64,000 nucleotides of DNA, taken from assembly GCA_036852015.1 (NCBI GenBank), contig JAANDG010000644.1, positions 16,799 through 80,798 of the forward strand, given 5' to 3'. Source of the stretch: Pelodera strongyloides (taxonomy: Eukaryota > Nematoda > Chromadorea > Rhabditida > Rhabditidae). A program made the position numbers and the translations under genes. Below, piece by piece: positions 43,653-54,475 of the stretch (positions are counted from its first letter, which is position 1; the number at the start of each line of letters is the position of its first letter). A model generated the notes under the pieces. The model made no database searches, was not told where the DNA came from, and saw only the letters and a list, made by a program, of their open reading frames with translations.

Positions 43653-44457
43653 ACTTGCTTCCAATGTGAATGTACAACATTTTGCTATAAAAGCCCGTTC
43701 TCACACGATAGGTTTTGATTTTTTATAGGACCGTAACCCATGACTCCAGAATAACGACTAAAAAGATTGGCTATGATAATTTGATATTTTCATTTTATTT
43801 ATACAATCATAATTTCAGCCGGGCAACGGCACTCTTCGTGTATTGGTGCTTGGAAACTCCTACGCTGCCCAAGAAGTTCCTATCATAAAAAGACTGTTGG
43901 AGGGTCACTACTCAAAACTGGTTCTATACGCGGCGGTGCACAATCAAGTACTTGTAACTTACCAACAAGGTATGGTTCCGATCCAGTGAGCACCAATGAC
44001 ACTCAAGTTTTCGTCCCCAAATGCTGAAAAAACGGGAAAATAAAGATAAAACTGTTTCAGCCCTAAGTGCAACAACACGGGAAGTGATCAAGCAAATGAA
44101 ACCGCATCTTATTTTTATTTTGATACGGTAGGTTTCTTGCAAATTAGATTAATTAGCTGTTAGAATTGTAGAACTCAAGGTTTCTTTGCAACAATTTCAA
44201 TTAGAAAGGACCCACTCTTTTCAGATACCACGATAAAGAACTGCAGCCGGTGACACAGAATGACACCATTATCAGTGAATTCATAAGGGTGCGTTTGAAA
44301 CTACCCAGCTACACTACTCGCTTTGCCCAAGTCACCCAAACTCGCCCTAGCCCTAGCAAGGCATGGGTGCAGGAGCCCGTATATGCTAAACCTACAGAAT
44401 TGCGTTTCAAATGCGTTTCCAAAAGCCGGTGTTTAGGACGAACGGTCATTACTCAAA

Positions 44458-44562
44458 AATCGAAATACCGGCCGGTTTTTGAACGAATTGCGTACACCTA
44501 CTTTACTTGAGGTACTTGAGATGCGCCTCAAAAACCGGCCGGTATTTTGGCTGTAACTTAAA
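44458..44562. mobile_element. Degenerate MITE, 'AGCGAAATACC' family, oac-II intron 13
   Basis: Left TCGAAATACCGGCCGGTTTT and right AAAACCGGCCGGTATTTTGG face each other about 105 bp apart. The TTAA borders are lost. Confidence 0.6.
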
Positions 44563-45093
44563 TTGAGTCATAATAGTGGTGGTGTCAAAAAAAACGAAGG
44601 AAATGTTTACTTCTCTATAAGTATGTCGTTTTCAGAATGCCGAATTCCTTCAAAAGCACTCCGATCACATATTTATTGAGAGTCCCCGGCCAGTTTACCC
44701 AACATGGTTTATCAGCAGTTTTATGGATCGATTAGAATGGAATCAATCGATAGAGAAAGCGAATATGAATCTTACGGTAAAATGGGTCTCCCCCTTTTAC
44801 TGATTTTCTAGTTTATACTACGAACAAATACGAAACCTCTGGAAAAATTGGCTGCTAAAAGCTTCGCTGCTACATCTACATGTGGTCTTTATTGCTGCAA
44901 AACACCCAATTTTATTGGTGAATTGATTTCTAGCAAGGTATTACTTCTTCTCAAGGAAACTTATCGTTGCATGTGGTTTAATTTGAGGAAATATTATCAA
45001 GCTTATCGTTGCATGTGGTTTAATTTGAGGAAATATTATCATCATTTTATATGATGTGCACTTATATTTTATATAATATGAAATGTGTCAATA

Positions 45094-45095
<2 letters not shown>

Positions 45096-45134
<39 letters not shown>

Positions 45135-45135
45135 T
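45096..45135. repeat. (ATT)n microsatellite in oac-II intron 14
   Basis: About 13 uninterrupted TTA/ATT units just before the final exon. A tandem pair of about 41-bp units (TTATCGTTGCATGTGGTTTA...) precedes it at 44961-45041. Confidence 0.9.
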
Positions 45136-45439
45136 ATAGTTTTGAGCAGTAATATTGCTTGTCTTTAGGAATCCATGTCCGAGATCCAGTACGCGTGGCT
45201 CCGCGTGAACGTTCTGCTCACAAAATGTGCGAAAAGTGTCCTTCTTCATTCGGATACACCTTTCATTGATAAAGAAAGGGATATAGTGAGGATGTATGAC
45301 CCAGTCACTCTGCTTTCCTATGTTGATAACACAATTCATCTAACCGAGGAGGGTTTACGTATGGTAGAGAGTAGCTATCGACCCACTGTTCAATCAATTA
45401 TCAATCAATATGCAAATTCTTCTAATAGTACGTTTGGAG

Positions 45440-45540
45440 TTCATTGGGATAGCAAAAACGTGGAGTCGGGTGGGGCAGTGAGCCGTCTCGTTCAGCACAG
45501 GTAGTGCGGCCCGTCAGTTCGATTCCTGCACCGTGCAGAT
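45440..45540 (+). mobile_element. tRNA-derived SINE, copy 2, fused to oac-II C-terminus
   Basis: TTCATTGGGATAGCAAAAAC, then GGTGGGGCAGTGAGCCGTCTC, then GTCAGTTCGATTCCTGCACC. The last 22 or so codons of the oac-II frame (from FGVHWDSK to LVQHR) are read from this element. Confidence 0.65.
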
Positions 45541-45660
45541 AAAACTTTCTCATTAGAGTACTGTAATAATGAGCTCTAGATCTATTATTGAAGTTGGTGT
45601 CGTTGTAGCGTACGGTACAGTATATCATTGCGGGTATAATTTCAAAAACAGCTCGTATTG

Positions 45661-45661
<1 letters not shown>

Positions 45662-45748
<87 letters not shown>
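45662..45748. repeat. (CA)n microsatellite in duplication copy 1
   Basis: About 43 CA units with a single CG interruption. The partner at 58340-58467 is longer and followed by (TA)n. Confidence 0.95.
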
Positions 45749-45750
<2 letters not shown>

Positions 45751-46066
45751 TTAAATATTATTTTACATTCCCTCATTGTTCGTCTTTTGTTTTCTTGCTG
45801 TTTGTCTTGCGGGTATAAAACCCTACCTTTTCGTCTTCCTGCTCTTCCGAGCACTTTAGTTTGCATGTTTTTTTATGTGTGAATAAAGTATTTATATGTA
45901 TATACAGTGCGCGTCATAAGTTTCCGGGCACCCAAAAAAACGTGTTTCTGCATGGTTTGAAGGAGATCTAATGCAACCACTAAACTTTATGTGCAGAGAA
46001 GCCAACAACGAAGTTAAAATGGACAAAGACGATTTGTTTTGCAACATAACCGAATGAAAATTGCCA

Positions 46067-46363
46067 TTAAAGGGATGGGGCCACTTCAAATCACCCCTTT
46101 GTTTATTTTTGATATACGTAGTTGACCAAATAAAAATCACAATCGGTACAAAAAGTTTCCCCGGAGTTTTTACATTTTTTTTTTTTTTTTTTGTTACAAT
46201 TTTTTTGAGATTCATATCAAGTTTATCCAATATCAGCAAACTACAAACTCTGGGATCCTTAATTTGGAAACATTTTGTACTGATTGCGATTTTTATTTGG
46301 TGAGGTACACATCTCAAAAATAAACAATTGGGTGATTTGAAGCCCCAACCCCCAACCCTTTAA
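46067..46363. mobile_element. TTAA-flanked MITE, 'AGGGATGGGGCC' family, copy 1
   Basis: TTAA-AGGGATGGGGCCACTTCAAA at the left and GATTTGAAGCCCC...ACCCT-TTAA at the right; a subterminal inverted pair involves ATAAAAATC. The partner in the second duplication copy is 58818-59119. Confidence 0.78.
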
Positions 46364-47910
46364 ATTAGGGGCTTTTTTCGACTGCTCCTTTCACCAAGGG
46401 CTGGTTTTACATCATGTTTATTGTAAAAAGACATGTCCGCAAAAGCGATAATGAATTGCTTTCTTGATTGGGACTGTTTTTGCTTTGTTTTTGCCTTGAT
46501 TGAGACTGATCTGTGTGACAGACGGGCACAAATATGCTGCGATGCCAAATCCCGTACTTATCTGTTGTTGGTGAAACCCACCAAAAAGCGTGTTGCAGCG
46601 CACTTCAGTCATAAAATCACTGTACATTTTTGATGGTCAAAAATTTATGACAGAAGTAAATGTTGGTGAAGCGGCCTCGGTGTGATTCAGGTCAAATGAT
46701 TGATGATTACTTTGCATTTTGCGGAAGTATAATTTACATTGTAGTAAAATATACTAGAGATGGTTTGCGTTTTGTTTCCCAAATAGCATTATTTTTATAA
46801 ATAATTCAAATACAAAATAATTTTTATAGATTTAAATTCAAAAATGTTTTGCTCGCTGATTTCGTGCGTATTCTTGTGTCCGGTTTTATTGTGATACAGT
46901 TACACCGAGGAGTTCTTTATTTTGATTTGGTTGATCTACGCATCATTGGTGTGCTTTATTTATGCATTAAAAGCCATTTGCTGCTCTGCTATGTTTTATT
47001 GTAGCACATAAGGTTGCCTGCGGGTGGAGGGTGTTCACTGTGCTAGTTTTTGCGTATATGTTGTAATAGGTTTACTTTTACCTAAACCTACACATATTTG
47101 TAAAACTTGAAATGCCTGATGCCATTACCTGCATATATACATTACGCTTGTTTTCCATTGTTTTATTATCAAATTACCTGTTTGCTAATCAACCACAACA
47201 CGACGAGCTATATACTATTTCTTTTCATCAGTTCATTGTGATACACAACCTACACTGTGCTATGGTGTTCTTTAAAAAATAAAAAAATAAAAAAATTAAT
47301 ATTCGTTTTCGCGACAATAACAATATTTTCGCGACAGAATCAGGCTCACGAGTCATTCTGATATTATGCGGCTGAGCTGTGCGACTGGGACGGGTTACCG
47401 ACCAAAACTGATTATTATTTGAAACCAGACGGCTATCGCCGCCTGAGGCGACTTACATGGAAAAATGATTGGTTTAGCTTGGACATACTTATATACAAAG
47501 TTTCAAACGTATCATAAGAAATTCACTTAATAGGAAACAATTGCATATGCATAGATATTGAGCTGCGAAACTCTTTTTATACCCGACAGGAAATTTGCTT
47601 TTCGTAACGCACATCGGTATGCAAATTATAGGCTACAGTTACTCTTTTATATAATAAAGTAAAGTAAAGTGTAATAAAGATTGTCCGATATATGGAGCAG
47701 GAGAAAATTTTATTCGTTCATTTCACATTGACATTTCGTACAATGGTTGACACGATATGTTCTCACTTTCGAATGAGTTTAGCCAATGTCCATCGTTAGC
47801 GTGTTCTTATTTTTAATAAGGTCTCGGTTTTTCAAAGTCCATTTCAAAGGGTCAATATATATCTCTGCTACTTTTACGCTCAGGTATGTTTTTATCTGTA
47901 AATTGTTTTC

Positions 47911-48304
47911 TTAAAGCGTATTACCGGTCGGTCTCACAACAAAAAAATACAAAAGAGGAGGAGTAAACAACCGTGCGTTGACCACCTTTTTCAAACCGTG
48001 TGTTTTTGGACTTTTACTAGCCAAATTCGAAAATATTTTGTCAACATTTCGTCATTTGGATGCTTCGGAGTGTGTGATCATTTGAAAAGGCCATCCTTCG
48101 ATTTTTCCGGGGTCGTGCTAGTATTAAAATCGGCAAATCGCCGGAAGCGAATTTTCCAATACAAAATCGCAAAAAAATGGTTGTTTGAGAACATTTTTAT
48201 GCAATACACTTATTTGTTTGTGTTTTATGTTTATTTTCGTTTATAACTTTTTTCAAACTATTTTTGGTGAAAAAAACCCAAACCGGGATGGTATTTCGCT
48301 TTAA
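47911..48304. mobile_element. TTAA-flanked MITE, long 'AGCG..ACCGG' variant, copy 1
   Basis: 394 bp. TTAA-AGCGTATTACCGGTCGGT at the left and ACCGGGATGGTATTTCGCT-TTAA at the right. The interior differs from the short family members. The partner is 60663-61050. Confidence 0.7.
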
Positions 48305-48897
48305 ATAACGTTAGTATTACGCATAAGCTACCTTTAATATTTAATATATTTAATGCTTGTACCCCTGTTCGCCTGTTCGTCTATTTCTATGCGTTGATTG
48401 CATGATCACTTCTCTGTCAAAGTATTCCCAGGATATTCTGGTGTGTGAAAGCCCTAATATTTAACTGCCTGTTCTTTGAGTCTAAGCTCTAAAGCTCTCA
48501 GTATTGCCAATGCCTATTAGAAATCACGCCCATGCTGATGGTTCTCCGCCAAACAAAAAAAGTTTCGAATTAGTGTTCCAGGCATACATTGCGGATGGTT
48601 CTTATTCTTAAGAAGGTGAGCTGATGGACGGTTTGAATTGTTTTTGAACTGCGTTTACTTTTTTGTGGCAGTTCCTGTGGCAATAGCAATGGAATTGCCA
48701 GAAATAGCAAGCCATATAAGGAGAGCTCCTTGCACATATATTTTATTTAGAATTATCTTATCTTCCCTATTATAATTACTTTTACTGCTTTATAACTAAA
48801 ACGTTGCTAGAATATTGAGGCCGTTTTTGTGACCATTTTCCAGCAGCTTCATTTCGACTAAAACATTATTGAAACTACTAAATTGGAAGATTCGATT

Positions 48898-48943
48898 ATG
48901 AAAAATTCTGCATTGAAATCACCGTTCACCGAGACAAAGGAAG
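48898..48943 (+). pseudogene. Orphan oac exon 1 (duplication copy 1)
   Basis: ATG with frame MKNSALKSPFTETKE, then G|GTTGGG as splice donor, as in the first exons of oac-II and oac-III. No exon 2 follows: about 25 bp later the sequence jumps into the gene C block. It is a first exon cut off from its gene. Confidence 0.75.
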
Positions 48944-48969
48944 GTTGGGATAGGCTAAAGTTAGGACTT

Positions 48970-50427
48970 TTTACTGCTTTATAACTAAAACGTTGCGCCT
49001 AAAAGTTTTTCTATGTCAAACAGTTGTGCCTAAAACTGTTCTGGTACTCCCCGTCGCCTTACACAGTACCATCGCAGTGTTAGGTGCCAGTATACAACTC
49101 ATTTACTTAACTGCACATCACATCTAGGAATGAGCTGAGTGCATGGGGGGGTCGTTACCTAAGTGCCGGATTACCAAAGCTAATTACCGACTAATTCATC
49201 TTCTAATCGCTTCTTAAACCTTTTAATATGCATTAGTATGTAAACCAATCGTTAAATAAAGAAAGAATAGGAATAGGAAAATAGGAGAGGAAAAATAAAG
49301 AAAGAATAGGAATAGGAAAATAGGAGAGGAAAAATCAACTAATGTTCACCTTGTATGCGACTGCGACATCCGTTTGAGATCACAATGTCCAGAAACATGA
49401 GGGCTCGAAGATCCTTGGGGTTCGCCGACTTCCAGTCCTCCTTGCCGTAGAATCTCTCGATTGCTTCTTCGACAGGTTTAGCAATATCCGAATATTCGAA
49501 ACCTGAAAAAAATAGACGGCATGTTATGGTAGTGTAAACAGTGACGAGCAGTACCGACACAACTACTAAATAAATTAGTCTACATCTCAACACCGAATGA
49601 TACTCAGAGTCGACTCACCTTCCTCTTGCGCATTTCGGATGTTTCTTCGCACTGCCTGCGCACAATCATCAAGCCGTCTGCAGTGCTTCCTGTCCGCGTC
49701 GACAAGCTTCCGCATGTAGTCTATCCGGCCATCCGCTGACACACTTCGACACCACCCGGCACCCAATGACACGACCCACTCCAATCCAAGTCACATCCCC
49801 ACAATTCACCAAAAACACAACTGGAACTATGTACATACTTTTATTAACAGAGTTTTTATAACCGCACACAATAACACTAAAAAATTTCAAGCCAACAACT
49901 AATATTGCAGGAAAAACGACAACTAACAACTAAAATTTCAACAACTAATATTGCACCTCTGAAAAACAATGTGGCAATTTCAAGCCATAACAAAACAGCA
50001 AATGGAAAACAACTAATACCTCTGGAAAACAATGTGGCAAGAAACAACAAAACAGCAAATAAAAAACAACTAATACTTTCAATATTTACAGTTTCATGCT
50101 AACAAAACAACTTATTGTTAAAATGCATTATTACAGTACAACTGCTGACACAACAACAAACAACATTATGGCAGAAGAACAAACACCATTATGGCAAAAC
50201 CTCCTAAAAAGGTTTTCATTCAATCCACAACAAAACAAATTTTTCAATTGTATAATTTACAGAATAAACTAACGACTGCGGCGTGTAAACTTCTCAATAA
50301 AGTATGTGAAGGTCGTATTTAAAGGTCGCACACAACTATCGCATTTAATGTAATGGATTTCGGCATCGGCAAATTGTAATGGATTTCTGCAAACAGAGGT
50401 AACAGTCACCTAATTGTTCAATCTACT
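48970..50427. other. Breakpoint region and 3' flank of gene C
   Basis: Contains a partial duplicate of gene C and a repeated block (49003-49330) that recurs inside introns of gene C at 50905-51240 and 51828-52010 (GGTACTCCCCGTCGCCTTAC, GCACTGAGCTCATTCC-like reverse elements, CTAATTCATCTTCTAATC). 49930-50270 is built of imperfect repeats around ACAACTAATA and CAAAACAGCAAAT. No other exon is seen. Confidence 0.5.
49345..49730 (-). pseudogene. Partial, frameshifted duplicate of gene C (exons 6 and 7)
   Basis: The minus-strand sequence is nearly identical to gene C exons 6-7 (RKLVDADRKHCRRL, then FEYSDIAKPVEEAIERF). Near the end of exon 7 five bases present in gene C (between GGATGTCGCA and GTCGCATAC) are missing, which shifts the frame. 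The exons before 6 and after 7 are absent. Confidence 0.75.
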
Positions 50428-52916
50428 TTAAACCTGACCGAAATCCTTTACCTCTACACAACGTGACTCCTTAATGGCGTCATCCAGCAGCTTCTCGTCA
50501 ACGATGTCGCCCACTTCCTTGCGCAACGTCATGAAGCGGCGTTTGCAGGATTCCTTTGTCATTTTGGGACCGGAATAATACATTGCCGCAACGTTGGAGT
50601 TGTTGTCCACACTAGTTCCCGTGACCTTGTGTGGTGCATAAATCTGATGAGCCTTCCGGCGGAAGACCTTCATATGCGGGATTGGGATCCCCAAAAGCTT
50701 CTCCGCGCGGCGTCGAATGAAGCGGTTGAAAGGAAGCGGTACGTCCAGTGACAGGAGGTGGTGAGCAGTTTCCATTGTTCTGCTACTCGGGAAAATATAC
50801 AGCACGCTCCTGTTCTTGGCAACGTAGCCCACAATAGGCAACTTGCCTCCATTCCACAGGTTTTCAACGGGGACCTGAATACAGTATACGATAAAACACA
50901 AACAGTTGTGCCTAAAAGTTTTTCTATGTCAAACAGTTGTGCCTAAAACTGTTCTGGTACTCCCCGTCGCCTTACACAGTATCATCGCAGTGTTAGGTGC
51001 CAGTATACAACTCATTTACTTAGCTGCACATCACATCTAGGAATGAGCTGAGTGCATGGGGGGTCGTTACCTAAGTGCCGGATTACCAAAGCTAATTACC
51101 GACTAATTCATCTTCTAATCGCTTCTTAAACCTTTTAATATGCATTAGTATGTAAACCAATCGTTAAATAAAGAAAGAATAGGAATAGGAAAATAGGAGA
51201 GGAAAAATAAAGAAAGAATAGGAATAGGAAAATAGGAGAGGAAAAATCAACTAATGTTCACCTTGTATGCGACTTCTGTGCGACATCCGTTTGAGATCAC
51301 AATGTCCAGAAACATGAGGGCTCGAAGATCCTTGGGGTTCGCCGACTTCCAGTCCTCCTTGCCGTAGAATCTCTCGATTGCTTCTTCGACAGGTTTAGCA
51401 ATATCCGAATATTCGAAACCTGAAAAAAATAGACGGCATGTTATGGTAGTGTAAACAGTGACGAGCAGTACCGACACAACTACTAAATAAATTAGTCTAC
51501 ATCTCAACACCGAATGATACTCAGAGTCGACTCACCTTCCTCTTGCGCATTTCGGATGTTTCTTCGCACTGCCTGCGCACAATCTTCAAGCCGTCTGCAG
51601 TGCTTCCTGTCCGCGTCGACAAGCTTCCGCATGTAGTCTACCCTGTAGAGATATTGCCGAGAACATCCTGCTTATCACCAGGCTCCTCTCGTACAGTCGG
51701 CAGGGGCATCGTTCGTAGACGCTCCCTGGCTTCAGACACGACTTCAGGTCTCCAAGGAGTATCAAAAATGGTTCGCCACGCCTCTAACCATTGACCACGA
51801 AGCTATAAATCATCTGTCAGTTCTGATGTGGTACTCCCCGTCGCCTTACATAGTACCATCGCAGTGTTAGGTGCCAGTATACAACTCATTTACTTAATTC
51901 CACATCACACCTAGGCATGAGCTGAGTGCATGGGGGGGGTCATCACCTAATTGCCGGATTACCAAAGCTAATTACCGACTAATTCATGTTCTAATCACTC
52001 AAACCTTTTTGTCAACACTAAGGCAAAGTCCATAGAAGTCAGTAAAAGTCACCTTGGTCTCATTGATCCGTTTAGTGGCAGGTCTCGCCGTATCATCACC
52101 TTTCGCATCTGAAATTACCAAACTTTACTGTACGAATATGAGACCAAAAAGATACGATTAATGGGCAAAAAAGATAATGGGTGACCAAAAAGATACGATT
52201 ATGAAATGAAATAAATTGTAAAATGTACCTGTTGGTGTAGGGGTTGGTTTAGGGGATGCTGACCGAGAGGACCGTGAACCAGAGGATGGCGAGGCAGAAC
52301 GTGGCGGCGACGGAGTTGCGGCAGCAGAAGGTGCGGCAGCTCGACCCGTGGCCTAAACACGAGTAAATGAAGTTTGTAAAACGAGGACCTCAGATAACAA
52401 TGATATCAGTTCGCGACAACCACTGCCATGGTACTATCTAAGAGGACGGAGAGTACCGCAGCGACGACAACAATAGATGTGAGTATGAAAGGCTTTCTAA
52501 TTATGCTCAATATTTACCTTGGATGCTTGCGCGGATGCGGTAGCAGGTGCTGCAGCAGATGCGGCAGAAGTGGCGGCTCGAGCCGTTTCAGAACTAGGAA
52601 CTTCGTCTTTCACACGTGTGCTTCTTCTTAAACACTGTCTCTTCTCCATCGGCGTAAGCACTAAAAAAACTAAAATGCCTTACTATACTGCATAGGTACT
52701 CACTGTCTTCGCGTACAGTACCAAGACGCTTATATAGTGCACCGTGTGAGTAAACTTTCGCCTTTAAAAATTTTCATGTGTCATTTGAGAAATATACGAT
52801 TATGAAATGAAATTAATTATAAAATGAAATTAACCTGTCAGCCTTTCTGACTCCTGTTCTTCTGATTCCTGGTCTACGGGGCGGGTCCTAGAAGACCTCT
52901 TCTTAGTTCTTGCCAT
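50428..52916 (-). CDS. Gene C: unrecognised 8-exon gene, 411-residue protein
   Basis: Exons, 5' to 3': 52916-52835, 52660-52518, 52352-52229, 52108-52053, 51802-51679, 51637-51536, 51419-51262, 50874-50428. Every junction keeps frame; the intron between exons 5 and 6 is only 41 nt (GTGATAAG to GGTAG). Residues 1 to about 135 are a disordered tail: basic start (MARTKKRSSRTRP), an Ala/Ser/Thr/Pro run (SAASAAAPATASA) and an SR/PT stretch (SRSSRSASPKPTPTPT). From about 136 the sequence looks folded: LRGQWLEAWRTIFDTPWRP, a charged helical part (DYMRKLVDADRKHCRRL), IAKPVEEAIERFYGK and a C-terminal basic domain with FIRRRAEKLLGIPIPH and KESCKRRFMTLRKEVGD. The layout suggests a nuclear, perhaps DNA-binding protein, but I do not recognise the family. 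A partial copy lies just downstream. Confidence 0.72.
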
Positions 52917-53383
52917 GGTGCCTAAAATTCTTTATAATATTTTAACTCCGGAGTATATATATAGGAATACATTATTTACTGTACACTGGAGTAAAGCGGT
53001 AGACAAAATAAAACGACAATAATAATAAATAAAACAACAACAGCAATATAACGGATTAAATGTTGTACAGAACATTAAGTATTATACAATGCAAAAATGC
53101 ACTTTGCATGTTCCGAAATATAACGTCTGCAATCTCTAATGTTTTCGATCTCTATTATCTTTAATATGTCTGCGCCTCTTTTGTTTTCGAATGTAGTACG
53201 GGTACGGTAATATGAGTGCGCCATAGTGTGCAAATGAATTTTTTTAATTTCTCCCAACTTAATATCCGCTCTTTTGTTGTTAATTTCTGTTTTAAACTTT
53301 CCAAATTAATATGCGGTCTTGTCCGTATGCAAATTAATATCCATTCTCCATATTTATTTTTCTTTACTTCACATTTTACAGGT

Positions 53384-54207
53384 ATGGAATCACGGGCAAA
53401 TGAGTTTAAATATCTCTATCTTCCGCGACAAGTGAACATGATTCTTCATAAACGCTCGCCATCACTGCCGCCGTTAACCCCGGTAATGTTTCCATTTGCG
53501 TTTTAGGAGTATTTCTAGGAGTATTAGGAGTAGAAATCTTTTTACGAGTATGAAAGGAATCGTTATAATTTTTTTCTCATTTCTATCTGTTCAGAGTTTC
53601 ATCAAATCGACTAATGTTCAATGACTACTGACTTTCAGGACCTGGCTAGAACGAGTAAGAGCGCTCCCCAATATGTTACAGAAATCAAAGCCAACCTTAA
53701 GAGATGTCATCATGTTCTTGCGGAGCTGAACTTAGAGTGGAGGACTTTGTTACGGTTTGTTTCCGTGTAGTTCCCCTGTGCCATGGTGATATTCAACCGT
53801 GGTTATATGCTAAAAGCGGTTATATGCTAAAGGTGTAGATGTTTTATCACCTATGTGTCTTGGTACTGTATTGCAGTTAGTAGAGTATCCGTACTCTTTC
53901 AACTACTTAATTTACCCACCAACATGTGCATAACAATTTCAGGGAAGGCGACTTAGTGGAAATCGTCGATCACACCCAGGGCATTAGAGAATGGGAAACG
54001 GCCCAGATAATTTCGAAAACTGATGAGGAGTGCCTCTTCGCTCCTCTATCGGATCGGAGAAGAGTCATAAGAATTGCTCAAGATTTGTCCTTTTGCGTCG
54101 CTGCGTCAAGACTACCGGTAGTTTCCGTCGTATACGGGCAACCTGAAGACATTGGGAATCGGGTGTGGGAATCCCCCCTGCCAGAACAAGTTTTCTTTCT
54201 CAAATGA
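53384..54207 (+). CDS. Gene D: small gene with possible Tudor/Agenet-like domain
   Basis: Three exons with matching phases: 53384-53482, 53639-53754 and 53943-54207, about 159 residues. An acceptor TTTTACAG ends two bases before the ATG, which would suit spliced-leader trans-splicing. Residues 34-70 are helical (DLARTSKSAPQYVTEIK, then CHHVLAELNLEWRTLL). From about 73, EGDLVEIVDH ... WETAQIISKTDEECLFAP ... RVIRI has the look of a small beta-barrel of the Tudor/Agenet type; this is inference from pattern only. A possible donor (CCG|GTAGTT at 54118) means the gene may once have continued. The present 3' end runs into oac-derived sequence (from about 54195), so the last residues (about EQVFFLK) are probably not original. 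Confidence 0.5.
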
Positions 54208-54475
54208 AAAACAGGAAAAAGCAAAAAAAAATAAATAGTTTCAGCTCTAAGCGCTACAACACGGGAAGTGATCAAGCAAATGAAACGTTCTGCTCACAAA
54301 ATGTGCGAAATGTGTTCTTCTTCATTCGGATACACCTTTTATTGATAAAGAAAGGGATATAGTGAGGGTGTATGACCCAGTCACTCTGCTTTCCTATGTT
54401 GATAATACAATTCATCTAACCGAGGAGGGTTTACGTATGGTAGAGAGTAGTTATCGACCCACTGTTCATGTGCAG
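54195..54475 (+). pseudogene. Chimeric oac pseudogene: exon 12 fragment joined to exon 15
   Basis: 54195-54285 resembles the end of oac-II intron 11 plus the start of exon 12 (AACACGGGAAGTGATCAAGC). It then jumps, mid-exon, to GTTCTGCTCACAAAATGTGC of exon 15 and follows it through the SYVDNTIHLTEEG segment up to TATCGACCCACTGTTCA. Exons 13-14 and all introns in between are gone. The junction is inside exons and not at splice sites, so deletion is more likely than retroposition. Confidence 0.75.

Larger units (their letters stand above)
38835..45504 (+). pseudogene. oac-II: O-acyltransferase paralogue, exon 9 split by a MITE
   Basis: Exons parallel oac-I: 38835-38904, 39117-39222, 39330-39469, 39753-39877, 40262-40418, 41199-41345, 41688-41895, about 42017-42118, about 42299-42925 (interrupted), 43296-43411, 43819-43969, 44061-44127, 44225-44288, 44636-44776, 45169-45504. 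All other exons keep open, in-phase frames with the family motifs (FFVISGYLI, WSLSVEMQFYL, YSLYLVHWP, GNSYA). In exon 9 the sequence after KTGCL is cut by a 454-bp TTAA element. The frame then enters the element and stops at 42500, and the rest of the exon resumes at about 42853. 454 is not a multiple of three. Unless the element is spliced out, the SGNH domain is lost. The last exon reads into a SINE, replacing the Ser/Asn-rich tail of oac-I. It may be a recent pseudogene or a truncated membrane-only product. Confidence 0.8.
45388..48969. repeat. 3.6-kb segmental duplication, copy 1
   Basis: From GTTCAATCAATTATCAATCA inside the last exon of oac-II to GGCTAAAGTTAGGACTT after an oac first exon, this block is repeated at 58076-61699 with the same order of SINE, microsatellite, MITEs and oac exon 1. 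Differences are mostly small indels and microsatellite length. Confidence 0.9.

Noticed and set aside
45906..46320. Tc1/mariner element starting at CAGTGCGCGTCATAAG
   Set aside because: The start looks like such a terminus next to TA, but no matching inverted end or transposase remnant was found in either duplication copy.
49669..49929. Hydrophobic minus-strand frame of 86 codons upstream of the gene C duplicate
   Set aside because: It begins beyond the duplicated sequence and ends in the exon 6 copy out of its coding frame; no splice support.
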